Positions 21,891 through 33,529 of a DNA stretch of 64,000 nt are shown here, piece by piece. Within the stretch, counting starts at the first letter, position 1, and each line of letters begins with the position of its first letter. The position numbers and the translations under genes are program-made. The notes under the pieces were generated by a model. The model worked only from the letters and a program-made list of their open reading frames with translations, was not told the origin of the DNA and did no database searches. Origin of the DNA: Shewanella aquimarina (lineage in GTDB: Bacteria; Pseudomonadota; Gammaproteobacteria; Enterobacterales; Shewanellaceae); assembly GCF_023349185.1 (NCBI RefSeq), contig NZ_JAKIKY010000013.1, positions 1 through 64,000 on the forward strand. Reading direction: 5' to 3'.

Positions 21891-22601
21891 ATGCTGACTC
21901 CTAAACAAGGCCGCTGGCTTCGAAAATCACACAAATGGTTGACCCTCTTTCTCGGGGCACAACTGCTCATCTGGTTAATTTCCGGTCTCTACATGGTGCT
22001 GATGGATATCGACTATATCCATGGCGATCATCTCGTCGATGATTCCAGACTCACGTTAGATGCCAGTCAGCTAACCATATCACCCGAGACGATCCTCTCG
22101 CGTTATCCCGAGGCAACCAGGCTAGAGCTGCTGCCTACCGCGCTCGGCCCCGTCTATAAACTCAATCTAACAGGTAAGCCCCTGTACCTCTCGGGACGAG
22201 ATGGTGAGCCGCTTGAACCATTAAGCCAGCAGGCGGCCATGAAGATCGCCGCCCGCCTCTACCCTGGCAACTTATCCGGCGCCAGCGCTGAGCTGTTAAC
22301 CGAATCGACACCAGCCGAAGTCGGCGGGCGACACCTGCCTCTGTGGCAGATAAACCTAAACGATGCCTTCGACTCACGCCTCTATATCTCGGCCAGTAGC
22401 GGTGAGTTGGTCACCAAGCGCCACGACTTCTGGCGCCTGTTCGATGTCATGTGGATGCTACACATCATGGACTATGAAACCCGAGAAAATGTGCATAATC
22501 CATTGCTTAGCGGCTTTAGCCTGCTGGCGCTACTCACGGCGCTTTCCGGCGCCCTGCTACTGCTCATTGCCTTTAAACGGGGCAAGGAGGAGCCAGCATG
22601 A
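21891..22601 (+). CDS. PepSY-domain membrane protein
   Basis: The 236-residue protein has two membrane helices (about 14-37 and 204-228) flanking a periplasmic part with a PepSY-like region (about 100-165, containing PLYLSGRDGEPL and LYISASSGELVTKRH). Such PepSY-TM proteins are often linked to iron-siderophore reduction or to membrane electron transfer; the substrate here is unknown. It overlaps the next gene by 4 bp (ATGA), so the two are translationally coupled. No clear ribosome site precedes the ATG at 21891. Its second half resembles the layout of its neighbour, suggesting an old duplication. Confidence 0.75.
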   Translation: MLTPKQGRWLRKSHKWLTLFLGAQLLIWLISGLYMVLMDIDYIHGDHLVDDSRLTLDASQLTISPETILSRYPEATRLELLPTALGPVYKLNLTGKPLYLSGRDGEPLEPLSQQAAMKIAARLYPGNLSGASAELLTESTPAEVGGRHLPLWQINLNDAFDSRLYISASSGELVTKRHDFWRLFDVMWMLHIMDYETRENVHNPLLSGFSLLALLTALSGALLLLIAFKRGKEEPA

Positions 22602-23722
22602 GACTTAGCATGATTAACGCGAGAAGCTTACATCGCATCCTGGCACTCATCGTCGGCGCTCAGCTGATCATCTGGACTCTGACCGGCCTGGCATTTAACC
22701 TGATCGACGATCCATTGCTAGATGCCAACGCCCTGCGAGCCAAGCCCGAAAAGGCCCAGTTGATTTCCCCCCAAGTGACGCTTGCCGAGATAACGGCGCA
22801 GCTCACTGGCAGTGGCACCAAGCAGATAGACCTTAAACGGGTCGAGCTCAATACACTGCTCGGTCGCCCCATCTATCGCATCAAGACAAGCAGCGGGAAC
22901 CACGCCTTTTGGGCCGATACCGGCGAGGCGGTAAATCTCAATAGGGAGCAATTGACGCGACTTGCCAAGCAGAGTTACCGGGGAGAGGCGATCTTTTCCG
23001 AGCCGATACTCGATGAGGCAGCGGCGCAGCGCTATGGGGGCAATCCGGCCTTCTACCGCATCGACACACATGATGAGCGCCACACGCAGATCTTCATCGA
23101 TGGTCAGAGCGGCCAGGTCAAGGCCCATGAGAATTTAGGCTCAGAATTAAAGCAGCTACTCTTCATGCTGCATTTTATCGACTATTACCCCGACAATGGC
23201 GTGAGCTTCAATCATCTCGCCACCCGGCTGATTGCCTTCGCCGCCCTGCTACTCGGGCTCAGCGGCACCTGGGTACTGGTACGTAAACTTGCCGCAGGCG
23301 ACTATATCAGCTGGCAGCTAATTAGCCGCGCAAGCAAGAAGGAGAGTAAATTGACGCTACTCTCCCCTGACGGAGAGCTACTTGAAAACATCATTCTGGC
23401 GCCAGGTAATCTGCTGGATAACCTCAATCACGACCGAAATCGGATCGCCAGTCAGTGCGGCGGTGGCGGTCATTGTGGCATGTGCCGCGTGCGCTTTGTG
23501 GACCAAGCTCCCAAGGCCACTCCAGAGGAGCGCGCGCGTCTCAAGGAAGAGCTATTGGCTCAGGGGATTCGCCTCAGCTGTCAGCATAACGGCCACCAAG
23601 GCAAACTCGCCCTCACCAGTCGCGCCCAGCTAAGATACTGGCAAAAAGCGCAGGCAGAGGCCGAACCCGCCTTAAATCCGGCCCAGGCCCCCCTTGTGAA
23701 CGAAAGCAGCCCTCTTGAGTAA
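22598..23722 (+). CDS. PepSY membrane protein fused to an NqrF-like [2Fe-2S] ferredoxin
   Basis: The 374-residue protein starts like its upstream neighbour: membrane helix 1 at about 11-35, periplasmic PepSY-type region, then helix 2 near 208-229. A cytoplasmic ferredoxin domain follows (about 250-340). Its cluster ligands are Cys287, Cys293, Cys296 and Cys328, in CGGGGHCGMC and LSC, the pattern of the NqrF ferredoxin domain. There is no flavin or NAD(P)H domain, so electrons must come from or go to a partner. A strong site, AAGGAGGAG, precedes the ATG at 22598. The fusion suggests one-electron transfer across or at the inner membrane, perhaps to a ferric chelate; that role is inferred. Confidence 0.78.
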   Translation: MRLSMINARSLHRILALIVGAQLIIWTLTGLAFNLIDDPLLDANALRAKPEKAQLISPQVTLAEITAQLTGSGTKQIDLKRVELNTLLGRPIYRIKTSSGNHAFWADTGEAVNLNREQLTRLAKQSYRGEAIFSEPILDEAAAQRYGGNPAFYRIDTHDERHTQIFIDGQSGQVKAHENLGSELKQLLFMLHFIDYYPDNGVSFNHLATRLIAFAALLLGLSGTWVLVRKLAAGDYISWQLISRASKKESKLTLLSPDGELLENIILAPGNLLDNLNHDRNRIASQCGGGGHCGMCRVRFVDQAPKATPEERARLKEELLAQGIRLSCQHNGHQGKLALTSRAQLRYWQKAQAEAEPALNPAQAPLVNESSPLE

Positions 23723-23786
23723 AAACGGCTCCCTGAACAAAAATAACAAACAGGTGTCTAAATTTTAAGCAAATGCAGCCGATAGA

Positions 23787-23813
23787 TAGGTTAGAGGAGT
23801 TACACCTAACCTA
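23787..23813 (+). promoter_or_regulatory. Inverted repeat in the leader of the 102-aa gene
   Basis: TAGGTTAG (23787-23794) and CTAACCTA (23806-23813) form a perfect 8-bp inverted repeat with an 11-nt loop, ending just before the AAAGGAGGAG ribosome site. It could be an operator or an RNA hairpin that affects translation. No T run follows, so it is not a terminator. Confidence 0.45.
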
Positions 23814-23826
23814 AAAAGGAGGAGAG

Positions 23827-24135
23827 ATGCTTTCCCTAGATAGCCTGTACGCCATGTTAGCCAGACCGGTACAACGTGTGGTAACACGTAAGCGCGTGGT
23901 GGATCAGACTGAGCACATAGATGCCATCCATGCCGACAGTCATGAGGCGCCCCAGTCGCAGCTGCCGCCCCATCTGGAGCGTCGTCGTCAGACTGATAGA
24001 CGCATCAACCCCAGACCCGGACGCGACGATCGACGCGGCCAGGCGAGACGCCTACAGGCCCAGAAACAGGCCGAAGAAGAGGCCGAAAAAGAAGCGCTAA
24101 ACTCACCACTGCCCCATATCGATATCGACGTCTAA
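23827..24135 (+). CDS. Small highly charged protein of unknown function
   Basis: I do not recognise this 102-residue protein. It has no signal peptide or membrane helix. Residues 1-30 are mixed, 45-80 are rich in Arg (HLERRRQTDRRINPRPGRDD) and 78-92 rich in Glu, Gln and Ala, likely helical; the tail is PHIDIDV. The ATG at 23827 has a very strong ribosome site (AAAGGAGGAG), which argues that it is real. It converges on glpK, 5 bp away. The Arg-rich centre could bind nucleic acid, but this is a guess. Confidence 0.65.
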   Translation: MLSLDSLYAMLARPVQRVVTRKRVVDQTEHIDAIHADSHEAPQSQLPPHLERRRQTDRRINPRPGRDDRRGQARRLQAQKQAEEEAEKEALNSPLPHIDIDV

Positions 24136-24140
24136 TATTC

Positions 24141-25637
24141 CTAGCTCAGTGACTCGCTGGTCACCTGGGCAACCGCGCGTTTCCAGCCCAGATACAAGGC
24201 CTCACGTTCTTCATCCGCAATAGCAGGATTAAAGCAGCGCTCGACACCCGCCTTGTGTTTTAATTCGGCCGTCGATTGCCAGAATCCTACGGCTAGGCCC
24301 GCCAGGAATGCCGCACCCATGGCCGTGGTTTCCGTCACCTTAGGTCGCTGTACCTCGACATCGGTAATGTCCGCCTGGAACTGCATCAGAAAATCGTTGG
24401 CCACGGCGCCACCATCGACCTTGAGCTGTTTCAACTCGACACCACTGTCTTTGGTCATGGCATCGAGCAGATCCCGACTCTGGTAGGCGATCGCCTCGAG
24501 TGCGGCGCGAATGATATGGTTACGATTGGCGCCTCTGGAGAGGCCGACCAGGGCACCGCGGGCGCTGGCGTCCCAATAAGGCGCCCCGAGCCCCACGAAG
24601 GCCGGCACCAGATACACGCCATTGTTGTCATTGACCTTGAGCGCAAAGTATTCGGTGTCCTGGGCATCGCGAATCAGCCCCAGTTCATCCCGCAGCCACT
24701 GAATGGTAGCGCCCCCCATGAATACCGAGCCCTCTAGGGCATAATTCACCTCACCCTTAGGTCCCACGGCGATGGTGGTCAACAGGCCATGGTTAGACTG
24801 CACCGCCTGTAAGCCGGTATTCATCAACAGGAAACAGCCTGTGCCATAGGTATTCTTGGCCATCCCCTCGTCGATACACAGCTGACCGAAGAGGGCCGAT
24901 TGCTGATCCCCCGCCATGCCAGCCACGGGGATCTCGCCCCCCTCCCCGGCGATACGTGTCTTACCATACACGGCGCAAGAAGGCTTCACCTCGGGCAGGA
25001 TACTCGCGGGAATATCCAGAGCCTCGAGGAGCACGGGATCCCAGGCCTGCTGGTGAATGTTATACAGCATAGTGCGCGAGGCATTGGTAGGGTCGGTGAC
25101 ATGCACCTTACCCTCGGTGAGTTTCCACACTAGCCAGGTATCTATGGTGCCAAATAGCAAATCACCGGCCTCGGCCTTCTCTCTGGCGCCCTCAACATTG
25201 TCGAGGATCCAACGGATCTTGGTAGCCGAGAAATAGGGATCTAACACTAGACCAGTATTTTGCCTGATGTACTCCTCATAACCCGCCTCCCTCAGAGATT
25301 CGCACAGAGGCTGACTGCGACGACACTGCCAGACGATGGCGTTATAGACAGGTTTTCCTGTAGTCTTGTCCCACAGGACGGTGGTTTCACGCTGATTGGT
25401 GATGCCGATGCCAGCCACCTCATCGCTGTGAATCCCCGCCCTGGCGAGAGCCTCGATCAGGGTCGAGCTTTGGGAGGCCCAGATCTCCATGGGATCGTGT
25501 TCCACCCAACCCGCCTTAGGGTAGATCTGAGAAAATTCTCGTTGGGAGATGGCCACGACATTGGCGTCATGATCGAAGATGATGGTACGTGAACTGGTCG
25601 TGCCCTGATCGAGCGCGATAACATACTTCTGTTGCAC
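24141..25637 (-). CDS. glpK: Glycerol kinase
   Basis: GlpK phosphorylates glycerol to sn-glycerol 3-phosphate with ATP. The 498-residue FGGY-family protein has the N-terminal phosphate loop [10 protein letters not shown] (about 8-17), the substrate segment [11 protein letters not shown] near 81 and [14 protein letters not shown] near 405. The start is GTG at 25637 with GGAGG six bases upstream. It follows a secreted NTF2-like gene by only 11 bp. The usual partners glpF (facilitator) and glpD (dehydrogenase) are not in the window. Confidence 0.96.
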   Translation of the reverse strand: MQQKYVIALDQGTTSSRTIIFDHDANVVAISQREFSQIYPKAGWVEHDPMEIWASQSSTLIEALARAGIHSDEVAGIGITNQRETTVLWDKTTGKPVYNAIVWQCRRSQPLCESLREAGYEEYIRQNTGLVLDPYFSATKIRWILDNVEGAREKAEAGDLLFGTIDTWLVWKLTEGKVHVTDPTNASRTMLYNIHQQAWDPVLLEALDIPASILPEVKPSCAVYGKTRIAGEGGEIPVAGMAGDQQSALFGQLCIDEGMAKNTYGTGCFLLMNTGLQAVQSNHGLLTTIAVGPKGEVNYALEGSVFMGGATIQWLRDELGLIRDAQDTEYFALKVNDNNGVYLVPAFVGLGAPYWDASARGALVGLSRGANRNHIIRAALEAIAYQSRDLLDAMTKDSGVELKQLKVDGGAVANDFLMQFQADITDVEVQRPKVTETTAMGAAFLAGLAVGFWQSTAELKHKAGVERCFNPAIADEEREALYLGWKRAVAQVTSESLS

Positions 25638-25648
25638 GAACGCCTCCG

Positions 25649-26140
25649 CTACTGCTGGCTAGGCTGATTCGGATCTAGCTCCGGCTCAGGTTCAACGTCC
25701 TGTACTGCCTCGAGCTGCTCGTCACAGGCGTGGGCGGGCAGATACCAGAATTCGGCGATCTTACCGTCCTGCACACGGAAATTCCCTATGCTGCATTGAC
25801 TGAGTTGCTCGCCATCGTTTTCCCAGGTCACACGCTCTACTGTGCTGACAAAGTGAGACGATTCAATCAACTCGATGATACTGGCCTGGGCGCCGGTGAG
25901 GGTCTCGAAATAATCTGTCATGGCGGCGCCGAACTGCGCCTTATCCGAGGTTTCCACCTCTATCTTGCTGCCAGAGATATGCATCCAGCGCACATCGTCC
26001 GATACATGGGTCAGCATCTGCTCGACACTGTGTTGGTTGTAGGCGTCGATAAACCCTTTCACCACTTGCGTCGCACTCGGGTCGGCCAAGGCCGATAGTG
26101 GCAGTAACGCTATGCTTGCAGCCAGAAGATAGGGTTTCAT
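25649..26140 (-). CDS. Secreted NTF2-like (SnoaL-type) protein
   Basis: The 163-residue protein starts with a clear signal peptide ([19 protein letters not shown], cleaved before DPSATQ). The rest has the NTF2/SnoaL pattern: [20 protein letters not shown], then [10 protein letters not shown] and the final IAEFWYLPA. The fold is used by many small enzymes and binding proteins, so no reaction can be named. Two Cys in the mature part could form a disulphide. A good AGAGGTG site precedes the ATG. Close coupling to glpK suggests co-transcription, but a role in glycerol use is not shown by the sequence. Confidence 0.75.
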   Translation of the reverse strand: MKPYLLAASIALLPLSALADPSATQVVKGFIDAYNQHSVEQMLTHVSDDVRWMHISGSKIEVETSDKAQFGAAMTDYFETLTGAQASIIELIESSHFVSTVERVTWENDGEQLSQCSIGNFRVQDGKIAEFWYLPAHACDEQLEAVQDVEPEPELDPNQPSQQ

Positions 26141-26285
26141 GGGACACCTCTTATTGTTGGTTATCGCATCTATTGCCCCAAGAGCCTCAGCCGAGCGACA
26201 ATCAATGAATGCAATTAAGCTAAAAATATGTTGATAATTAGACGAATATAATCCGATGAAGTTCAGATAGCCAATAAATATTCAG

Positions 26286-26317
26286 ATAAAAAAATGCCTC
26301 AAACAGGTGAGGCATTT
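26286..26317 (-). terminator. Terminator of the fadL-type gene
   Basis: A 9-bp stem (26292-26300 with 26309-26317), 8-nt loop, then a minus-strand T run, about 30 bp after the porin stop. Confidence 0.8.
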
Positions 26318-26346
26318 CGGTTTTCGTTCAATAACCTGTTGGCGAG

Positions 26347-27702
26347 TTACATCTTATAGCTTAGCTGAGCACCTACCAGCCAGACATCGCCACCCGCGTC
26401 ACCGCTAAAGCTCACCTGAGCCAGATTCATCAGGTTCATGGTCTCGTTGATCGGTGCATCGCCGTGTGCCTTGATGTAAGTCACGGCAAAATCCAGCGTC
26501 AGGTTCTTAGAGGCTTGGTAGCCAGCCCCCGCACTGAACCACAGACGATCAGAATCAGGGATGGTGATGGTGCGATACTCATCTTCTACCGCCGTCTTGT
26601 CCAGCGCTACACCGCCACGGACCAACCACTTATCGTTTAGCTGATAGCTGGTACCCAGGGCGAAACGCCAGTTGTCTTTGAAGTTCTCGACTTTCACCAG
26701 GTCAGACTCCAGGCCACCCACTGGCTTCTGCTCGCCAGGGAAATAAGCCACTAGGCGATCGAACACGCTCCACTGGGTCCAGTTGACGCTGGCATGCATG
26801 GCCCAGTTTTCGGTGAGCTGATGGAAAGAGGCAAGCTCGGCGAAGGCCGGTAGTTCGAGCGGCATATAACCCTCGATCTCCACATCCTGACCACCGTTGT
26901 AGATCAGGCCTGAGGCGTGACCATCAAGCTCCAGCTCGACACCACTATGATAGGCCAGACCGATACGGTGTGCCGGGTTGATCTGCCAGCTGGCACCCAA
27001 CTGCCAACCATAGCCGATATCATCGCCTTCCATCGATTTCAGGCTAGTGCCACCCGGTGGTAGCGCGCCGGCCACTTCGGCGGGCAGCGTAGGAATCGCC
27101 TTGATACCATCGACCCAAGCCGGTGTCGAAGCGCCAATCTTACCTTCACCATAGACGATACGCAGACCCGCGCCCACAGAGAAGGCCTCAGAGATCTTAT
27201 AAGCCAGGTTAGGATTAAACTCGACTGTGGTTACAGAGGTCTCTTTACCGAAGATCGCGGTGGGATGTGTACTCGGCACCTCGGTCGCCAGACCATAGTT
27301 AGAGTTAACGGCTAAGCCCCAGGTCCACTGATCGTTAAGCTGATTCGAGTAGTAGAAGTTGGGGACCAGCGCGTCGCCTGCCACGTCTAAGGCGTCGGCG
27401 TTCATGGTGACAGGCTGTGGCCCGAGTACCGGCGAAGCCAGGGTGACGTCACCCTCGACATCGACGTTTGGCATGACATAGATACCACCCAGTGATAGCT
27501 GACGCCCCTCGAGATAGGTCAACATCGCAGGGTTACGCGCCTGAGCGGCGGCGTTGTCGGCCATGGCCGCCTCACCGGCAAATGCACGGCCTAGACCCGT
27601 GGCAGAATATTCGGCAAGTTGAAATCCAGCGGCCTGAACTTGAGATAGCGGTGCGGCGATAGCGGCAACAACAGCTAAAGATAAAATATGCTTCTTCATC
27701 AT
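26347..27702 (-). CDS. fadL: FadL-family outer-membrane long-chain fatty acid transporter
   Basis: FadL proteins carry long-chain fatty acids and other hydrophobic compounds across the outer membrane. The 451-residue protein has a signal peptide (MMKKHILSLAVVAAIAAPLSQVQA) and a mature start AGFQLAEYSATGLGRAFAGEA, typical of FadL, then AQARNPAMLTYLEG, the conserved NPA motif of the hatch. The C-terminus VGAQLSYKM is a beta-barrel end. I chose ATG at 27702 with AAGAGAG upstream; a longer reading to 27747 would put residues before the signal peptide. The family is broad, so the exact substrate is uncertain. Confidence 0.88.
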   Translation of the reverse strand: MMKKHILSLAVVAAIAAPLSQVQAAGFQLAEYSATGLGRAFAGEAAMADNAAAQARNPAMLTYLEGRQLSLGGIYVMPNVDVEGDVTLASPVLGPQPVTMNADALDVAGDALVPNFYYSNQLNDQWTWGLAVNSNYGLATEVPSTHPTAIFGKETSVTTVEFNPNLAYKISEAFSVGAGLRIVYGEGKIGASTPAWVDGIKAIPTLPAEVAGALPPGGTSLKSMEGDDIGYGWQLGASWQINPAHRIGLAYHSGVELELDGHASGLIYNGGQDVEIEGYMPLELPAFAELASFHQLTENWAMHASVNWTQWSVFDRLVAYFPGEQKPVGGLESDLVKVENFKDNWRFALGTSYQLNDKWLVRGGVALDKTAVEDEYRTITIPDSDRLWFSAGAGYQASKNLTLDFAVTYIKAHGDAPINETMNLMNLAQVSFSGDAGGDVWLVGAQLSYKM

Positions 27703-28119
27703 GGCTCTCTTGTTATTATGACAACCTAGAGCAAAGGCTCCAGTCATTGAGTGAGCCGCAGTCTACTGATGCAGAATATCTTTACAAGCAAATAATCAAT
27801 TTAAGCGAATTATGCTGACAGAGGCGCTTAAATAGCATACAAAAACCGACCACAACCGGTTTTTAAGCTCTCACCAAAGCGTAAAAATGTGATCAATGTT
27901 CACTTAATGGGATTCAAACAAATCAGGAAAAACAGACAAAAATAAATAAAAACAAACAACTAAGCACAAAACATTAAAATGACACTTGTACGCCTGAAAA
28001 CAACAAAACCACCAGCATAAATCACTAGACTGTTGAACACCTAGCAATCTCACGGCAAAAACAAAACGTAAGCATCTGAAAATTAAGTACTTAATAAGAT
28101 TCGCCACCGCTAATATAAA
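27703..28119. other. Intergenic region upstream of the fadL-type gene
   Basis: About 400 bp, AT-rich, without a supported gene. A terminator-like hairpin, AAAAACCG (27841-27848) with CGGTTTTT (27857-27864), lies 140 bp before the porin start. A minus-strand reading frame across 27904-28194 spans the leu terminator, lacks any family signature and is not called. A half-site TTCAAAC (27913-27919) resembles half of a PsrA site, but the other half is missing. Confidence 0.45.
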
Positions 28120-28153
28120 CAAAAAGCCGACCGCAGAAAACTGCGATCGGCTT
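28118..28153 (-). terminator. Terminator of the leu operon
   Basis: A 13-bp stem with one mismatch (28124-28136 with 28141-28153), loop AAAA, then TTTTTG on the minus strand, 120 bp after leuD. Confidence 0.8.
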
Positions 28154-28274
28154 GATTCATATCCCCTAAGGTACAGATGTACGCCAACTGGCATGAGCCC
28201 GCTATAACAGACGCTATAACCGGCTCACCTTATCTGGTTTTAGGCACTAAACATTAGGCTCTAGGCACTAGAAG

Positions 28275-28880
28275 TTAGGCACGCCAGCTTGGGATCTCGG
28301 CCTCATAAGCCGCTATCGCCTCGCCGTAACCCAGGCTGATGCCTATGGCATCCAGGCCGTTGAGCAGATTATGGCTTGCCGACGGGGCAATATCGAAGCT
28401 AAAGCTTGCGCCCGAAGGAGAGGTCACAGTCCGGGCTTGTAGATCCACGCTCACCTGAGCGCCCTCTTCGGCTTCAACCTCTTGCATCAACTGCACCACC
28501 TCCGCCTCGGTGAGGCGAACCGGCAACAGGCCGTTGTTGATAGCGTTGCCATAGAAGATATCGGCAAAGCTAGGCGCTATGATCACCCTGAGGCCAAAAT
28601 CTGCCAGGGCCCAGGGCGCATGCTCGCGGCTCGAGCCACAGCCAAAGTTCTCCTTGGCCAGCAAGATGGAGGCGCCCCGATAGCGCGGCTGATTCAGGCT
28701 GAACTCTGGATTAGGCTGATCGCCGGCATCATCCAGATAACGCCAGTCATGGAACAGGTGAACCCCAAAACCGTCACGGGTGACCTTGGAGAGAAACTGC
28801 TTAGGGATGATCTGATCCGTATCGATATTGGCACTGTCGATGATCACCGCAAGCCCTGTGTGTGTAGTAAATGGTTGCAT
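28275..28880 (-). CDS. leuD: 3-isopropylmalate dehydratase small subunit
   Basis: LeuD pairs with LeuC to isomerise 2-isopropylmalate to 3-isopropylmalate. The 201-residue protein shows [17 protein letters not shown] near 14-30 and the substrate-binding segment [16 protein letters not shown] near 77-92. It is the last gene of leuABCD, 9 bp after leuC. Confidence 0.97.
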   Translation of the reverse strand: MQPFTTHTGLAVIIDSANIDTDQIIPKQFLSKVTRDGFGVHLFHDWRYLDDAGDQPNPEFSLNQPRYRGASILLAKENFGCGSSREHAPWALADFGLRVIIAPSFADIFYGNAINNGLLPVRLTEAEVVQLMQEVEAEEGAQVSVDLQARTVTSPSGASFSFDIAPSASHNLLNGLDAIGISLGYGEAIAAYEAEIPSWRA

Positions 28881-28889
28881 CGCTCCCTC

Positions 28890-30289
28890 CTAGTATGGCT
28901 TGCGAATATCGACAAAGTGACCGGCAATCGCCGCAGCGGCGGCCATGGCAGGACTCACCAGGTGAGTGCAGCTACCGCGTCCCTGACGCCCCTCGAAGTT
29001 ACGGTTACTGGTCGAGGCGCAGCGATCCCCCGCCTCCAGCCTATCATCGTTCATCGCCAGACACATGGAGCAGCCCGGCAGACGCCATTCAAACCCGGCG
29101 TCGATGAAGATCTTATCCAGGCCTTCCGCCTCCGCCTGCTCTTTCACCAGACCAGAGCCCGGCACCACGATAGCCGTGACACCGGCGGCCACCTTACGCC
29201 CCTTGGCCTGGTGAGCCGCCGAGCGCAGATCTTCGATGCGCGAGTTGGTACAGGAGCCGATAAACACCTTGTTGATGCTCACATCTGTCATCTGAGTACC
29301 AGGAGTCAACGCCACATAATCGAGCGCCTTCTTGATACTGGCCTTAACCGTAGGATTCGACTCATCCTCAGGGTTAGGCACGCACTGATCGATCGCCACC
29401 ACCTGGCCTGGGTTAGTGCCCCAAGTCAGCTGAGGCGCGATATCGCTCGCCTCCAACACAACATGGGCATCGAACACGGCATCGTCGTCCGACTTCAGTG
29501 CCTTCCAGGCGGCGACCGCCTGCTGCCACGCTTCGCCCTTAGGGGCAAACTCGCGGCCCTCGAGATAATCGATAGTGGTCTGATCCGGCGCTATCATGCC
29601 CGCCTTGGCCCCCATCTCGATCGCCATGTTACAGACGGTCATGCGACCCTCCATCGACAGGGCCGAAATCGCCTCACCACAGAACTCGACCACATAGCCA
29701 GTGCCACCATCCATTCCTATCTTGCCTATGATGGCCAGCACGATATCTTTGGCGGTGATCCCATCGGCCACCTGACCACGCACCTCGATCTTCATGGTCT
29801 TGGCTTTCAGCTGACGCAGGGTTTGGGTAGCCATCACATGCTCCACCTCAGAGGTGCCGATACCGAAGGCCAAGGCGCCGAAGGCGCCATGGGTCGCCGT
29901 GTGCGAGTCGCCGCACACAATCACAGTGCCCGGCAGGGTGATGCCAAGCTCGGGGCCCATCACATGGACAATCCCCTGATTCTTATGATGAATATCGTAC
30001 AGACGCACACCAAACTCTTTACAGTTTTGTGCCAGGGTCTCCACCTGAGTGCGCGCCATGGGGCTGAGTGCATCCAGGCTGGCGCTCTTGGTCGAGGTGT
30101 TGTGATCCATGGTGGCGAAGGTCTTCTCTGGCGCCCTTAATTTACGGCCGGCGACTTTCAGGCCGCTGAAGGCCTGAGGTGAGGTCACCTCATGCACCAG
30201 ATGGCGATCCACATAGATAAGCGGCGCCTCTCCTTCGGGGGCTGCTACGATATGGCTATCCCATACCTTTTCATACAGTGTCTTCACCA

Positions 30290-30290
<1 letters not shown>
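28890..30290 (-). CDS. leuC: 3-isopropylmalate dehydratase large subunit
   Basis: LeuC is the [4Fe-4S] aconitase-type subunit of isopropylmalate isomerase. In this 466-residue protein the cluster ligands are the Cys of [12 protein letters not shown] near 347 and the two Cys of [12 protein letters not shown] near 407-410. The [14 protein letters not shown] motif near 130 is intact. Its ATG overlaps the leuB stop by one base. Confidence 0.97.
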
Positions 30291-31387
<1,097 letters not shown>

Positions 31388-31439
31388 TCAAGTAACTCCC
31401 TGCAATTAATTGTCTTTATACTGTTAAATTTGAAATTTG

Positions 31440-33011
<1,572 letters not shown>

Positions 33012-33065
33012 CTGGTTTCTCCATGGTACGTCTAGGCTCTAATTTTGGGTGTTCGTCGAATCCAT

Positions 33066-33100
33066 AAACAAAAAAACCCCGCGTTGTTGGGCGCGGGGTT
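33066..33100 (-). terminator. leu operon attenuator terminator
   Basis: AACCCCGCG and CGCGGGGTT (33092-33100 with 33075-33083) form a 9-bp GC-rich stem, followed by TTTTTTTG on the minus strand. It lies between the leader peptide and leuA. Confidence 0.9.
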
Positions 33101-33134
33101 TATGAATGCTGGGTGTGTTATTAAGCGTGCAACA

Positions 33135-33206
33135 CTACATTCTCCGCGCAGGACCTGCGAGAATGAGAATAAGGAGGCTGAGGAGTGCACGGTTAATAGT
33201 CGTCAT
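33135..33206 (-). CDS. leuL: leu operon leader peptide
   Basis: This 23-residue reading frame starts MTTINRALLS, continues with LLILIL and ends AGPARRM. It has six Leu and three Ile codons, nine of 23. Starvation for Leu should stall the ribosome on the run at codons 8-16. The RNA can pair 33159-33165 with 33138-33144 (7 bp, a pause hairpin), or 33142-33149 with 33091-33098 (antiterminator, 7 of 8 pairs), which would break the terminator. This is the classic attenuation layout. No strong ribosome site is seen. Confidence 0.85.
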   Translation of the reverse strand: MTTINRALLSLLILILAGPARRM

Positions 33207-33258
33207 TGTATTCAATAAAAGTAATTAATTATTCGTTTCGCTTCGAAAGATTGATTAA

Positions 33259-33287
33259 TATTTAACGTGTGTCTGTTCAATAGTCAA
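33259..33287 (-). promoter_or_regulatory. leu operon promoter
   Basis: TTGACT (33287-33282), 17-bp spacer, TAAATA (33264-33259) on the minus strand. The predicted transcript starts near 33252, 46 bases before the leader peptide ATG. Confidence 0.65.
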
Positions 33288-33529
33288 CCCCATATTTTTC
33301 ATGTTTGCCACATTAGACCAGATAAAAATCTTGATTAACTGCGCAAATCTAACCATTAATTTGCTCACAAGAGTGACTAAGTGATTAAATTCAGCATACT
33401 AGGTCATTTGTCGAGCATTCCCTCTGATTCCAACCGCGGGTACTATTTTTTATGCAATTGCTGATGAAAAATCAGTATAATGCCGCCAATGGAAACAGAT
33501 ATAGCACACTCGTTCCGGAGCTTTTAAAA
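33288..33529. other. Intergenic region between the leu promoter and the TPR gene
   Basis: About 240 bp, AT-rich. It must hold the promoter of the plus-strand gene at 33530, but I see no convincing pair of hexamers. Confidence 0.4.

Noticed and set aside
27885..27905. CRP-like site near the fadL-type gene (TGTGA...TCACT)
   Set aside because: The half-sites are separated by seven bases instead of six and one arm is imperfect.
27904..28194. 96-codon minus-strand reading frame upstream of the fadL-type gene
   Set aside because: It crosses the leu terminator, has low-complexity composition and no family signature.
28482..30140. 552-codon plus-strand reading frame opposite leuC and leuD
   Set aside because: It is the antisense shadow of two well-conserved genes; its composition (His, Arg, Gln rich) has no domain.
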